Shown one piece after another: positions 1-9,400 of a stretch of 64,000 nt of DNA (position 1 is its first letter; every line of letters starts with the position of its first letter). The stretch spans positions 124,001 through 188,000 of the forward strand of contig NZ_JAIOUO010000003.1 of the NCBI RefSeq assembly GCF_019931195.1. Direction: 5' to 3'. Under the pieces are notes generated by a model. That model was not told where the DNA came from. It saw only the letters and a list, made by a program, of their open reading frames with translations, and searched no databases. The DNA comes from Marinobacter sp. F4216 (GTDB lineage Bacteria; Pseudomonadota; Gammaproteobacteria; Pseudomonadales; Oleiphilaceae). The position numbers and the translations under genes were made by a program.

Positions 1-195
1 GGAAAAAGGCGTCAGAAAGCGGGCGAACACGGCGTGGATCAGCGCATTCTTCGAACCAAAGTGATAATTGACCGCGGCCAGATTTACATTGGCCTTGCTG
101 GTAATCATGCGCAGAGAGGTTTCCGAAAAGCCCCGCTCAGCGAACAGCTCCTCCGCTGCGTCCAGTATTTTATCTACAGTGTCTGACTGCGCCAT
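1..195 (-). CDS. psrA: PsrA-type TetR-family regulator, 5' part only (cut by window edge)
   Basis: The first 65 codons are present, starting at an ATG on the minus strand at 195 and running off the left edge. The protein begins MAQSDTVDKILDAAEELFAE and continues with a TetR helix-turn-helix at about residues 27-50, ending in the typical A-VNYHFGSK segment. From memory this is very close to the N-terminus of Pseudomonas PsrA, which senses long-chain acyl-CoA/fatty acid, represses beta-oxidation genes and its own gene, and activates rpoS. Two PsrA-type palindromes lie just upstream, supporting both the identification and autoregulation. The ligand-binding half is outside the window. Confidence 0.88.
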   Translation of the reverse strand, partial: MAQSDTVDKILDAAEELFAERGFSETSLRMITSKANVNLAAVNYHFGSKNALIHAVFARFLTPFS

Positions 196-214
196 TTTAT
201 TGTCGAACCTCTAG

Positions 215-241
215 CAAACGTCTGTTTGAAACATACGTTTG
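215..241. promoter_or_regulatory. Two overlapping PsrA operator-like palindromes upstream of psrA
   Basis: CAAAC-GTCT-GTTTG (215-228) is followed by GAAAC-ATAC-GTTTG (228-241), sharing one base. Both fit the published PsrA motif [G/C]AAAC-N2-4-GTTT[G/C]. They start 20 bp upstream of the psrA start codon, as expected for autorepression. The rest of the 196-506 gap shows no other convincing element; in particular I see no FMN riboswitch ahead of the riboflavin synthase gene. Confidence 0.75.
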
Positions 242-506
242 ACGCCGTTTTATGTCAAGTTCGTGTCTCTGGCTCTGCAGCGACCTCCGGCCAGCCACGG
301 TCAATGGCGGTCTGATCACCTCTGAAAAATACCTTATTGCCCACGGCTGCAGGCCTTTTCTGCCTCCAACATATACATAAGGTATAGACGAACATGCTTA
401 CGACGGCTCAGAAAGTGGGGCAACCGGCGCCTTGGCAAGCAAAGCCCGGATCGCTATTCTGTGCCTCCCCCAGCAAACCACGCAGGAATCCCAGGAGGCA
501 CTTGTT

Positions 507-1127
507 ATGTTCACAGGCATTGTTCAGGGCATCGCAACCATTGAGAACGTAACCGAAGCGCCCGGGCTCAGCACGTTTGCTATTCGCCTTCCTGACGACA
601 AAGTCGATGGTGTGGCAATTGGCGCCTCGGTGGCCATCAACGGCACCTGCCTGACGGTGACCCGACAGGAAAACGAGACCCTCTACTTCGATGCCATGCA
701 GGAAACCCTGCGCCTGACCACCCTGGGCGATCTCAGCGCCGGCGACGCGGTTAATTTTGAGCGGGCCGCCCGAATCGGTGATGAAATCGGCGGTCACCTG
801 CTGTCAGGACATGTTCACACCACCGCTGACATCGTCGAAATTGTACGAACGGAAAACAACGTGACCATCTGGTTTGAAGTGCCACAGGAATGGACTCGCT
901 ACATTTTCCCAAAGGGTTACATTGCCATCAACGGTGCCAGCCTGACCATCGGTGAGGTGCGCGATAACCGTTTCAATGTCTACCTGATTCCCGAAACCCT
1001 GCGGGCAACCACGTTTGGCACGGTCAGCCAGGGCAACCGGGTGAACATCGAGATCGACAGTCAGACCCAGACCATTGTGGATACCCTGGCGCGCATGGGC
1101 TACGACCGCCCCGCTCCCACCCTGTAG
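507..1127 (+). CDS. ribE: Riboflavin synthase (alpha-subunit type)
   Basis: A 206-residue protein that converts two 6,7-dimethyl-8-ribityllumazine molecules to riboflavin (called ribC in E. coli). It shows the expected two tandem lumazine-binding barrels, about residues 1-97 and 98-195, beginning MFTGIVQG and containing INGTCLTV in the first half and INGASLTIGEV in the second. The frame is open further upstream, but the ATG at 507 is preceded by a good AGGAGG eight bases away and matches the family's conserved MFTGI start. It stands alone, divergent from psrA and apart from other rib genes, as ribC does in E. coli. Its stop is 3 bp from the end of the converging rlmG, with no terminator between. 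Confidence 0.93.
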   Translation: MFTGIVQGIATIENVTEAPGLSTFAIRLPDDKVDGVAIGASVAINGTCLTVTRQENETLYFDAMQETLRLTTLGDLSAGDAVNFERAARIGDEIGGHLLSGHVHTTADIVEIVRTENNVTIWFEVPQEWTRYIFPKGYIAINGASLTIGEVRDNRFNVYLIPETLRATTFGTVSQGNRVNIEIDSQTQTIVDTLARMGYDRPAPTL

Positions 1128-1130
1128 GCA

Positions 1131-2270
1131 CTACCGGAAGGCCGCCTCAAGCACCACAAACTTGGGGTTCGCATCCAGTTGGCGAACCACCGGGAAGAAC
1201 GTACGCAGGCTGCGGTGATACCCCAGATGACGATTGCCCACCATCAGCAACCGTCCGGTTGGCGATAAATGCTTTTTGGCCTGCGCGAACAGCCGCAGGG
1301 CAATGTGATCACCCACGACGCCACCTTCGTGGAACGGCGGGTTCAACAGAATCCGCTCGAATTGGCCGGCGCCAGCATCAATGCCATCGGCATGAAGGCA
1401 TTGAACGCGTGCCGACGGAAACGCCTCTGAGAGATTGCGCTGCGCGCTGGCCACCGCCTGACTGGAGACATCGCTGAAGGTCAGCTCCAGATCCTCCCGC
1501 TCCGTCAGCGCCGCCAGGCCAACCACCCCGTTACCGCAGGCAAGGTCAAGCACGCGGTCGCCCGCTGAGAGCACCGAGACCGATTCTCGAACATGAGGAA
1601 GAAAAAGGCGGGTTCCGATATCGAGTTTCTCCCGCGCAAACACCGCCGGAAGGGCCTGAACAGTGAGCTCGCTCTGATCCAGCGCATACCCTTTCCAGGC
1701 CCCGCTCCAATCCGCCAGACTGGCCGTTCCCGGCCGACATACAATCACTCGCGCTTTCTTGCGGGCCGGGCACACCTCTTCGGTTTGAACCGCCTGGGCA
1801 AAGACATCCACGCTGCGGTCCGGCAAGTGCTTGATCATGCCGCCCGCCAGCAGCAGGCCGTCATCCGCCAAAACACCATTCACCCAGCGCAGAAGCCACG
1901 CCAGGTAATCGCTGTGTCTCGGGATACGAAGCACAATCGCATGGTAGGGGCCTTCTGGTGGATTCAGCCAGCTTCGAACCGCGACCGGTGGCGGTAGCTC
2001 AGGATTGCGACGAGCGTTATCAACAAGGGCTACGGGAAGTACCGCGCTGTCGGCGACCGCGTCTGGTCCAAATGCCGACAAACCGAGTGTTAACGCGCCG
2101 AACTGATCATCCACTACCAGAACACGCTGCATTTCCGAAGGTGTGATCCGGGCCACTGCCTCGGTCAGCAACAGCCCATCCGCAGCATCCCAGGCACGCA
2201 ACGAAGCGGCCTTGCCGGGGCGGGAAAGCGAGAGATTTCCACCGGAGAAATCAAGTGTAGAAGCGGGCAT
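1131..2270 (-). CDS. rlmG: 23S rRNA (guanine-N2)-methyltransferase RlmG
   Basis: About 379 residues, matching E. coli RlmG (methylates G1835 of 23S rRNA using SAM). The N-terminal half is a degenerate methyltransferase-like domain; the C-terminal half carries motif I (VLDLACGNGVVG) and the N6/N2-methylase motif NPPFHEGG. The frame is open to 2393, but the first 41 residues of the longer form look unlike the family, and the ATG at 2270 (MPASTLDF) gives the family length. A paralogue of the same superfamily, rsmC, lies 3 kb away in the same orientation. Confidence 0.85.
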   Translation of the reverse strand: MPASTLDFSGGNLSLSRPGKAASLRAWDAADGLLLTEAVARITPSEMQRVLVVDDQFGALTLGLSAFGPDAVADSAVLPVALVDNARRNPELPPPVAVRSWLNPPEGPYHAIVLRIPRHSDYLAWLLRWVNGVLADDGLLLAGGMIKHLPDRSVDVFAQAVQTEEVCPARKKARVIVCRPGTASLADWSGAWKGYALDQSELTVQALPAVFAREKLDIGTRLFLPHVRESVSVLSAGDRVLDLACGNGVVGLAALTEREDLELTFSDVSSQAVASAQRNLSEAFPSARVQCLHADGIDAGAGQFERILLNPPFHEGGVVGDHIALRLFAQAKKHLSPTGRLLMVGNRHLGYHRSLRTFFPVVRQLDANPKFVVLEAAFR

Positions 2271-2409
2271 TTCAGGGCACTCAACCGGAACTGGGTCACA
2301 GGAGGGGTATTCTAGGCTGATTATTCTAGAAATAAATCTTAACGTTGGAATCGTACAGGCAGTATCCCTTTTCCGGTTGGCTCCTATGTTCAAGGACGCG
2401 AACCTTCTT

Positions 2410-2433
2410 GCCCCTTACCCCAGGGGCTTTTTT
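2410..2433 (+). terminator. Rho-independent terminator with no obvious gene upstream
   Basis: GCCCCT (2410-2415), a 6-nt loop, AGGGGC (2422-2427), then six T. It reads on the plus strand, yet the only nearby upstream gene (rlmG) runs the other way. The 317-bp gap 2271-2587 shows no convincing ORF, so this may end a short non-coding RNA or antisense transcript starting near 2300. See findings. Confidence 0.6.
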
Positions 2434-2587
2434 CGTTTTGGCCACACGGAAATTGGTAACACAGAAGCCCATCAATGCTCGACGCGAGAACACAACAGCC
2501 GCCGGACTCATGAACCGTTCCCGCGTTGCCAAGGCCGCATTCACCGACTAAATTGCAAGGCCACAGGAGGTGAAACGGACCCGCCGG

Positions 2588-3892
2588 ATGAAAGCGCTCT
2601 TTTTGATTGTTATCTACCTTGTCGCTGTCGCCCTTCCGTTGGTCCTGTCCGCCTGGGTGGGAGGCCCGCCTCGCCCGTTTCACCAGGAGCTGGCATCCGG
2701 CCTTGGCATTCTTGCCTTCTCGATGATCCTTGCGGAATTTATCCTGTCCGGCCGCTTCAAGAGCATTTCAAATGGCGTAGGCATGGATGTAACCATGCGT
2801 TTCCACCAGATCATGGCTCGCACGGCTCTGGCCTTTGCACTCCTGCACCCGTTTCTTTACCAGGGGACGCCTTCGGGTGGTCTGCGCCCCTGGGACCCGA
2901 CCCGGGAATTGACGATCACGACGGAATTTTCAGCACTGTCGACAGGCATTGCGGCCTACCTTCTTCTCCCGAGCCTTGTTGTGCTGGCGATCGGACGCAA
3001 GCAACTGGGTTACAAATATGAGACATGGCGCCTTTTGCATGGCATTGGCGCATTCCTGATCGCCATTCTTCTGCTCCACCACACCGTTTCGGCAGGCCGC
3101 TACGGGTCGCAGCCCCTGATGACCTGGGTGTGGCTGGTACTGACGGGTGTGGCCGCCGGGTCCCTGTTGAGCGTTTACCTGCTGGTTCCGTTTCTGCAGA
3201 AGAAGCACCCCTGGCGGGTGACCTCAGTCGTCCAGTTAACGCCAAAACAATGGGAACTGATTGTACAGCCAGAGGGTCATCCCGGCCTTGACTACCGGGC
3301 CGGGCAGTTCGTCTGGCTCAATGTGGGTCATAGCCCCTTTTCGATGAAGGAGAATCCCTTTTCCGTTAGCTCAGCGCCGGCGGCCGGGCCGGCAATCTCC
3401 TTCATGATCAAGGAACTTGGCGACTTTACGCGAACCGTGGGCCAGATCAGACCTGGAACGCTCGCCTATCTGGATGGCCCCTACGGAAATCTGTCTGTCG
3501 ATGATCGCACCGAACCCGGGGTCGCCCTCATTGCCGGCGGCGTCGGCCTTGCTCCGCTGCGGGGCATACTCAGGCAATTGCGCCTGACGGGCGATTCGCG
3601 CAAGGTGAAATTAGTCTACGGCAATCGGAGGTTCGACCAGATTGCCTATCGCGAGGAGCTGGATGCGGAGGGCGCAGTCTTTGTGCTGTCGGAACCGCCC
3701 GACACCTGGAATGGCGAGAAAGGCTTCATCGACGGTTCCTTGATGGATCGCGTGTTTTCAGAAGATGAGTTCAGAGAGTGGGTCTTTGTGATGTGCGGAC
3801 CCGCGATCATGATGGATATCGTTGAAAACCACCTGATTGAGAGGGGCACGCCCTCTGATCGTATCCTTTCGGAGCGATTCGATTATGACTAA
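2588..3892 (+). CDS. Ferric-reductase-like transmembrane flavoprotein oxidoreductase
   Basis: About 434 residues. The N-terminal ~210 residues form a multi-helix membrane region of ferric-reductase type, with histidines suited to haem ligation (MRFHQIMAR, LHPFLYQ, LLHGIGAF, LLLHHTV). It is followed by an FAD-binding barrel (ENPFSVSSAP) and a NAD(P)-binding domain (GGVGLAPLRGIL; MCGPAIMMD near the C-terminus). This is the NADPH-oxidase/ferric-reductase arrangement: electrons pass from cytosolic NAD(P)H through FAD and haems across the inner membrane; the acceptor is unknown. Start choice is uncertain: AGGAGG (2565-2570) lies 17 nt before ATG 2588 and overlaps an in-frame GTG at 2570. A 35-codon membrane ORF overlaps its end. 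Confidence 0.8.
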   Translation: MKALFLIVIYLVAVALPLVLSAWVGGPPRPFHQELASGLGILAFSMILAEFILSGRFKSISNGVGMDVTMRFHQIMARTALAFALLHPFLYQGTPSGGLRPWDPTRELTITTEFSALSTGIAAYLLLPSLVVLAIGRKQLGYKYETWRLLHGIGAFLIAILLLHHTVSAGRYGSQPLMTWVWLVLTGVAAGSLLSVYLLVPFLQKKHPWRVTSVVQLTPKQWELIVQPEGHPGLDYRAGQFVWLNVGHSPFSMKENPFSVSSAPAAGPAISFMIKELGDFTRTVGQIRPGTLAYLDGPYGNLSVDDRTEPGVALIAGGVGLAPLRGILRQLRLTGDSRKVKLVYGNRRFDQIAYREELDAEGAVFVLSEPPDTWNGEKGFIDGSLMDRVFSEDEFREWVFVMCGPAIMMDIVENHLIERGTPSDRILSERFDYD

Positions 3893-3992
3893 TCCAATCA
3901 AGCGTGTGAGTCAGAGCCAGCGGGTTTCCTTGATCACCTGGACTCTGACGATCACCTTATGCCTGATACTGCTCGCTTTCGTGTTGCGCTAG
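3885..3992 (+). CDS. Candidate 35-residue single-span membrane protein, coupled to the reductase
   Basis: An ATG inside the last codons of the reductase gene (8-bp overlap) opens a 35-codon frame ending TAG at 3990-3992. The product has a short polar, basic start (MTNPIKRVSQSQR) followed by one hydrophobic helix (LITWTLTITLCLILLAFVL) and ends in Arg. The overlap implies translational coupling, and one membrane span fits an accessory subunit of the upstream membrane flavoprotein. I recognise no family. It is too short for most gene callers. Chance cannot be excluded, but overlap, orientation and composition all agree. Confidence 0.5.
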   Translation: MTNPIKRVSQSQRVSLITWTLTITLCLILLAFVLR

Positions 3993-4062
3993 CTGGTGCT
4001 CGCCTCTCAATCACATTCTGATCACAGCTAACGGCGGTTCTTCTGTCGAACCACGCTGGACA

Positions 4063-4080
4063 GGGGGCTAGCTTGCCCCC
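4063..4080. terminator. GC-rich hairpin between converging genes
   Basis: GGGGGC (4063-4068), 6-nt loop, GCCCCC (4075-4080), between the small membrane ORF (plus strand) and the metallopeptidase (minus strand). There is no U-tract on either side, so terminator function is only suggested by position. Confidence 0.35.
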
Positions 4081-4088
4081 CATTGCGC

Positions 4089-5015
4089 TTACTGCCGATG
4101 CGCCAGCGCGTAGTCGATCGCGGCGCACACTGCGACGGCCTGCGCAGTATTGCATTGCTCGGGTGTTGCCCGCGGGCTATCCGGGTACACTTCGGTGGTG
4201 GTCCGGTAGCGGGCATCCGTCATACCGGCGCACAGGCCAAGCTTCTGGAGCGGGTACTGGATTACACCCCGGGCGACCATCGGTGAGCCGAACAATTCGC
4301 CTTTGTCATCGGCCGGCGCAATATGAGTGACCGGCTCCACCGCCTCGATCAGTGCCTGCTGGAATTCAGGCTGCGGGTTCTCGCTGTCATCCACCAGATA
4401 GAAACCATCGGGAATACCGCCCGGTTCAAAGGGCTTGCCATCGCGGGCAGCCAACGCGGGACGAAACTCGGTTTCATCGGTATCGGTGGTCTCGTGCAGG
4501 TCAATGTGCAGCAGCACCCGATCACGCAAGGGAGCCACCAGTCGCATGAGTGCTGCCGCTTCTTCAGCCGGACTGTCGTCGTGGAACGAGCGGTTCGGGT
4601 CGATGGCGTTGGCATTCCAGCGGTGGATACGCTCGTATCCCCAGGGGCTTACGCACGGCGCCACCAGTACGTTGACGCGGCCCGCGTAATCCGCCCCGTG
4701 CTGATCGATGAACTGCAGCGCTCCGTGCACACCACTGGTTTCATAGCCGTGTACTCCGCCCGTAACCAGCACAACCGGCAAATCCTCTTGCCATTCCCGG
4801 CTGCGGATCGCCATCAAAGGATACACATCGGAGCCATACTCCAGACGGCCATACTCCTGGACGTCAAAACGTGGGCTCAGGCGACCGATGGCGCTCAGCA
4901 CCTCGGATTCGTAACTCCGGTGGCGGGTCTGTCGTGACAACCATTCGGCGCGTTCTTCTTCACTCCAGGGGGTGCCGGGCGTGCCGATTGGATAGGTGGC
5001 GGGAGCCGTGTTCAT
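4089..5015 (-). CDS. M14-family (AstE/AspA-like) zinc metallopeptidase
   Basis: 308 residues with the zinc ligands of the carboxypeptidase/succinylglutamate-desuccinylase fold: HGYE in GGVHGYETSG (first His and Glu) and a later His in LHIDLHETTD, plus the substrate-binding NAIDPNRSF. There is no signal peptide, suggesting a cytosolic hydrolase of C-terminal residues or N-acyl amino acids. The true substrate cannot be read from sequence. It lies upstream of rsmC's stop in the same orientation, with a 118-bp gap. Confidence 0.78.
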   Translation of the reverse strand: MNTAPATYPIGTPGTPWSEEERAEWLSRQTRHRSYESEVLSAIGRLSPRFDVQEYGRLEYGSDVYPLMAIRSREWQEDLPVVLVTGGVHGYETSGVHGALQFIDQHGADYAGRVNVLVAPCVSPWGYERIHRWNANAIDPNRSFHDDSPAEEAAALMRLVAPLRDRVLLHIDLHETTDTDETEFRPALAARDGKPFEPGGIPDGFYLVDDSENPQPEFQQALIEAVEPVTHIAPADDKGELFGSPMVARGVIQYPLQKLGLCAGMTDARYRTTTEVYPDSPRATPEQCNTAQAVAVCAAIDYALAHRQ

Positions 5016-5133
5016 GTCGCTTTTCTCCAGTGATTGGCGATGCAGGCGGGCATTCTAGCATTCGCAGCGCCCTGCTCAACCTGGGACTTTCCACTGGACT
5101 CATAAATCACTGTGTAACGATACAAGGGGGCGT

Positions 5134-6183
5134 TTAGCGCTTCCGGAATGCCCGATAGACCGTGAACTTGCGATCTTCGTGCAGCCGCTCTGCCGGCCCG
5201 ATGAAACGCTCGATGAGTGATTTGTAGGGAAGGAAGGTATTGGCCACCAGCCGCAACTCGCCCCGGGGGGCAAGATGTCGGGAAACGCTCTGGAGAAAAC
5301 GCTCGGTCATTGAGGTATCGGTCTTTACCCCGGCGTGGAATGGCGGATTGGTGACAATGGCGTTCCAGGAACCTTCCACATCCTCAAGACCATCGGAGGC
5401 GATAATATTTCCGTGCGCACCTGCACGCTCATAGGTCGCCCTGGCAGAGATAACTGCCTGAGACTGCACATCAATGCCATCCACCTGGCTCACAGGCAGC
5501 CCGTTCTTCTGTTGCCACCCCTGCAGCCAGGCACCAATCACCCCGGCGCCACACGCAAAATCCAGGACACGCTCACCAGCGACGGGAGCCTGATTCAAGG
5601 TATCCAGCAAAGCAGCCGTGCCTTCGTCCAATTCACCCCGACTGAAAATTCCCGGCAATCCGCAAACCTCCACGGTCACGCCTTGCCGGCTGATCGAGTG
5701 CCAGGTCATCCAGGCCGTCAGATCAAAGCGATCCAGGGGCTCCACAGCCTCAGCACTCCAGATCTGACAATGCCGGGCACTATCCAGCTTGATGGCATCT
5801 GGGGCGACGGCTTTAAGCTGCTTTACCGCACCGGCAATGCCTTCCTTTTTCTCCCCCAGGACCAGCAGTCGCGCGCCTGGGGCGATGATCTTTCGTGCTA
5901 CCGCCAGCCGGAGATCCAGCTCGGCCCGAGCCTTGGGGAGAAACACAACAACTGTGTCAGCCTGGGCCGCATTCAGCTGCGGGTGGTCGTAGCCAAACCA
6001 CACCTGCCAGCCGGTGTGGCCGGCCAGTTGATTGGCGTAGCCAACGTGATCGGTCATCACCAAGCCACCCTGTGGCAGCTTGGCCAGCAGTTCCGGCGCA
6101 GTGACGCCAAACAGGGCAAGCCGACCGGAGAGCACATGGTTTACTCGAAGCAGGGCCTGATGGGAGTTGGGCAAAGCGGACAT
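5134..6183 (-). CDS. rsmC: 16S rRNA (guanine-N2)-methyltransferase RsmC
   Basis: About 349 residues, close to E. coli RsmC (343), which methylates G1207 of 16S rRNA in the 30S subunit. It has two tandem methyltransferase-like domains. The catalytic C-terminal one shows VLDFACGAGVIGAWL and the NPPFHAG motif; the N-terminal one has degenerated. An alternative in-frame ATG seven codons upstream (6204) exists; MSALPNSHQ at 6183 fits the family better. The 275 bp upstream to gdhB shows no gene. Confidence 0.85.
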   Translation of the reverse strand: MSALPNSHQALLRVNHVLSGRLALFGVTAPELLAKLPQGGLVMTDHVGYANQLAGHTGWQVWFGYDHPQLNAAQADTVVVFLPKARAELDLRLAVARKIIAPGARLLVLGEKKEGIAGAVKQLKAVAPDAIKLDSARHCQIWSAEAVEPLDRFDLTAWMTWHSISRQGVTVEVCGLPGIFSRGELDEGTAALLDTLNQAPVAGERVLDFACGAGVIGAWLQGWQQKNGLPVSQVDGIDVQSQAVISARATYERAGAHGNIIASDGLEDVEGSWNAIVTNPPFHAGVKTDTSMTERFLQSVSRHLAPRGELRLVANTFLPYKSLIERFIGPAERLHEDRKFTVYRAFRKR

Positions 6184-6458
6184 GGCTGCAGTATTCCCGA
6201 ACATGGGTAGGTTTTGAGGCGAGATACTCTAACCGGAAATGCCCTCCAAGTCTCGCCCGAGGCGAAGCCCCGGAGGGTGCGGTTTAAACAGTGGAATGAG
6301 GGGCAGGTACGGTACTTACTTGTAGCGCGATACCGTGCCCACTCGATTGGAAAATAAGGCCAACATCGTCCGTGAACGCGCCACCCCATCCTGAGTGACG
6401 CAGACCACGAAGCATTCGACGCTATTTTATATTTTCGCAATACAGAGTTTTGACCATC

Positions 6459-9400
6459 CTATTCCACCGGCTCAATCGATTCCGGCTGATTGGCATGAAT
6501 GGTGGTTTGCGCCAGATCCAACAGCTCACGCAAGGCCACCGAGAACATGGCGTACTCCGGTTCACGCACCGCCTTGAGTTCTGACAACATGGATTTCCAG
6601 CGGCGAACCAGCGCGCTATGGCGCTTGAGCCAGGCATCCACACTCTGAGGCACATCCTCTGGCGTGCCAGCCAGCTTGAGCACACCCACGGTGAGCGAGC
6701 GCTGCTGCCATTCCAGATCCTCACGGAAGCTTTCACGCGCCAGCGCCTGCCAGTGAGAGGTCGGCGAGAGCGTGGCAATGGCACGGGCGAACCAGTTCAG
6801 GTCCAACCGATCCCCCAGCTCATAGTAGAGGTTAGCCACAGTCTTGAGCGGCATGCCGGTGGCTTCCTGGGCCTCAATAATGCCGAGGGAGGAATACAGG
6901 TAATCGGTGCCCGACACCACGGAGGCCAACTCTTTGCCGAGCCCGGCGTCAACCAGCTCCTTGTGTCGCTTCTCCCAGGCCGTGCGGGCATGATTACCAA
7001 GGTATTCCGGCAGGCTTGCCGTGATCTGCCAGACGCTGTCAGCAAACCGCTCTATATGGGCCTGGATATTCAGCTCGGCACGGCGATTACGCAGTAACCA
7101 GCGAACAGAGCGGCGCATCAACCGCATCAGATCCTGCATAAGATCCATCTGCAGCTGGGCCGGCACGTTGAAATCCTGATCCTCGATCCTATCCCACCAG
7201 TTATCGATCCGGAATACATCCCGGGCGATAATCCAGGCCAGCGCGATCGACGGCGCATCCGCTCCGGTGGACTGGCTCAGACGTTCCACAAAGGTGATGC
7301 CCATGTGGTTGACCATGTCGTTGGCGATCTGGGTCGCGATAATTTCACGCCGCAGTTGGTGCTCGCCTAACTCACTGGAGAACTTCTGGGTCAGTTTACG
7401 GGGGAAGACTTTGTACATCTCACTGGCCAGAAGCGGTTCATCCGGCAGTGAAGAGTCAGTCAGTGTTTGCTTGAGCCCCGCCTTCACGTAGGAAATCAGG
7501 ACCGACAGTTCCGGGCGGGTCAGGCCCTTCTTCTCAAACTTGCGCTCGGACAGGGTTTCGTCGTTCGGCAGGAACTCCAGCTCCCGGTTCAGCTTGCCCT
7601 CGTTCTCCAGGGTATTCATCAGTCGCCGGTATTCTTCGAGGCGCTGGGCCGCATCCTCGCTGGCGATGCTGATGGCCTGGGTCTGGCGGTAATTGTTCTT
7701 CAGAACCAGAGCAGCGACATCATCGGTCATTTCCTCCAGCATGATATTGCGCTGCTTCCCGGTAAGGTCCCCCATGGCAACCGTCTGGTTCAGGAGAATT
7801 TTCATGTTGACTTCGTGGTCCGAACAATCGACGCCGCCAGCATTATCGATGAAGTCCGTATTCAGGCGACCGCCGCGCAACGCATACTCAATCCGGCCAA
7901 GTTGGGTAAGGCCCAGGTTACCGCCCTCACCCACGACCTTGCAGCGCAGATCGGATCCGTTGATCCGAAGCCCGTCATTTGCCTTGTCACCCACATCCGA
8001 ATGAGTCTCGCTCGCCGCCTTCACGTAGGTACCAATACCCCCCACCCACAGAAGGTCAGCTTCTGCCTTGAGGATATGACTGATCAACATGTTGGGCGGC
8101 ATTTTGTCCGCTTTGATGCCGAGCAGCTTCTTCATTTCAGGGCTGATCGGAATGGACTTGGCGCTCCGACTGAACACGCCACCGCCCTTGGAAATCAGCT
8201 TGGTGTCGTAATCGGTCCACGCGGAACGGGGCATCTCGAACAGACGCTTGCGCTCCTTGTAACTCATTTCCGGGTTCGGATCCGGGTCGACAAAAATGTG
8301 GATATGGTTGAATGCGGCTACCAGTTTGGTTTTTTCGGAGCACAACATGCCGTTACCAAACACATCGCCGCCCATGTCACCAATGCCGATAGCGGTGAAC
8401 TCGTCCAATGCCGGGTTTAGGCCCATTTCACGGAAATGGCGTTCGACCGATACCCAGGCACCCCGGGCGGTAATACCCATTTTCTTGTGGTCGTAACCGT
8501 TGCTTCCGCCAGAGGCAAAGGCATCCCCCATCCAGAAGCCGTATTCTTCCGACAAGCCATTGGCGATGTCGGAGAAGGTAGCGGTACCCTTGTCTGCAGC
8601 CACAACCAGGTAATGATCGTCCTCATCATGCCGCACCACCCGCTCGGGTGGCTTGATACCGGTTTCCACCAGGTTATCCGTGATGTCCAGCAAGCCACGG
8701 ATAAAGGTCTTGTAGGCCTCGATACCTTCAGCCTGGAACGCCTCCCGATTCGAAGGACTCGGCAGCCGCTTGGCCACGAAACCACCCTTGGCGCCAACGG
8801 GCACGATCACCGCATTCTTCACCTGCTGGGCTTTGACCAGCCCCAGAATCTCGGTGCGGTAATCCTCAAATCGATCCGACCAGCGCAGACCGCCCCGAGC
8901 CACCTTGCCACCTCGAAGGTGCACACCTTCCACCCTCGGGGAATAGACGAAGATTTCGAACATCGGCAGCGGCAGTGGCATGTCCGGAATCTTCGAAGGA
9001 TCCAGCTTTACGCTGATGTACGTCTTGTGCCCACCGTTTGCATCCGGCTGGTAGTAGTTGGTCCGCAGGGTGGCCTGCATCAATTCCAGATACAACCGAA
9101 GCACCCGGTCCTCGCTCAGGTTCGCAACCTGATCCAGACCGGCGTTAAACTCGATTTCCAGTTTCTGCTGGGCCGCCTGAATCTGCGCTTCGCTATGGAA
9201 GCGGTCCGGATTGAAGCGAACCTCGAAGTAATCCAGCAGGGTCCGGGTCAGGTCAACGTGGTTAACCAGCGTGTTGGAGATAAACCTCTGGCTGTTGGAG
9301 ATGCGGATCTGCCGCATATACCGGGCGTAAGCCCTCAACAGCGCAATCTCCCGCCAGCTCATGTAGGAAGAGAGCAGCAGGCGGTTGAAAGAATCGTTTT

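Noticed and set aside
241..506. FMN riboswitch ahead of riboflavin synthase
   Set aside because: The conserved RFN blocks (AGGGGGAAG... and GGTGAAATTCC type) are absent.
2326..2544. 72-codon minus-strand frame with a basic centre between rlmG and the reductase
   Set aside because: GTG start without a ribosome-binding site, and it runs through a plus-strand terminator; not convincing.
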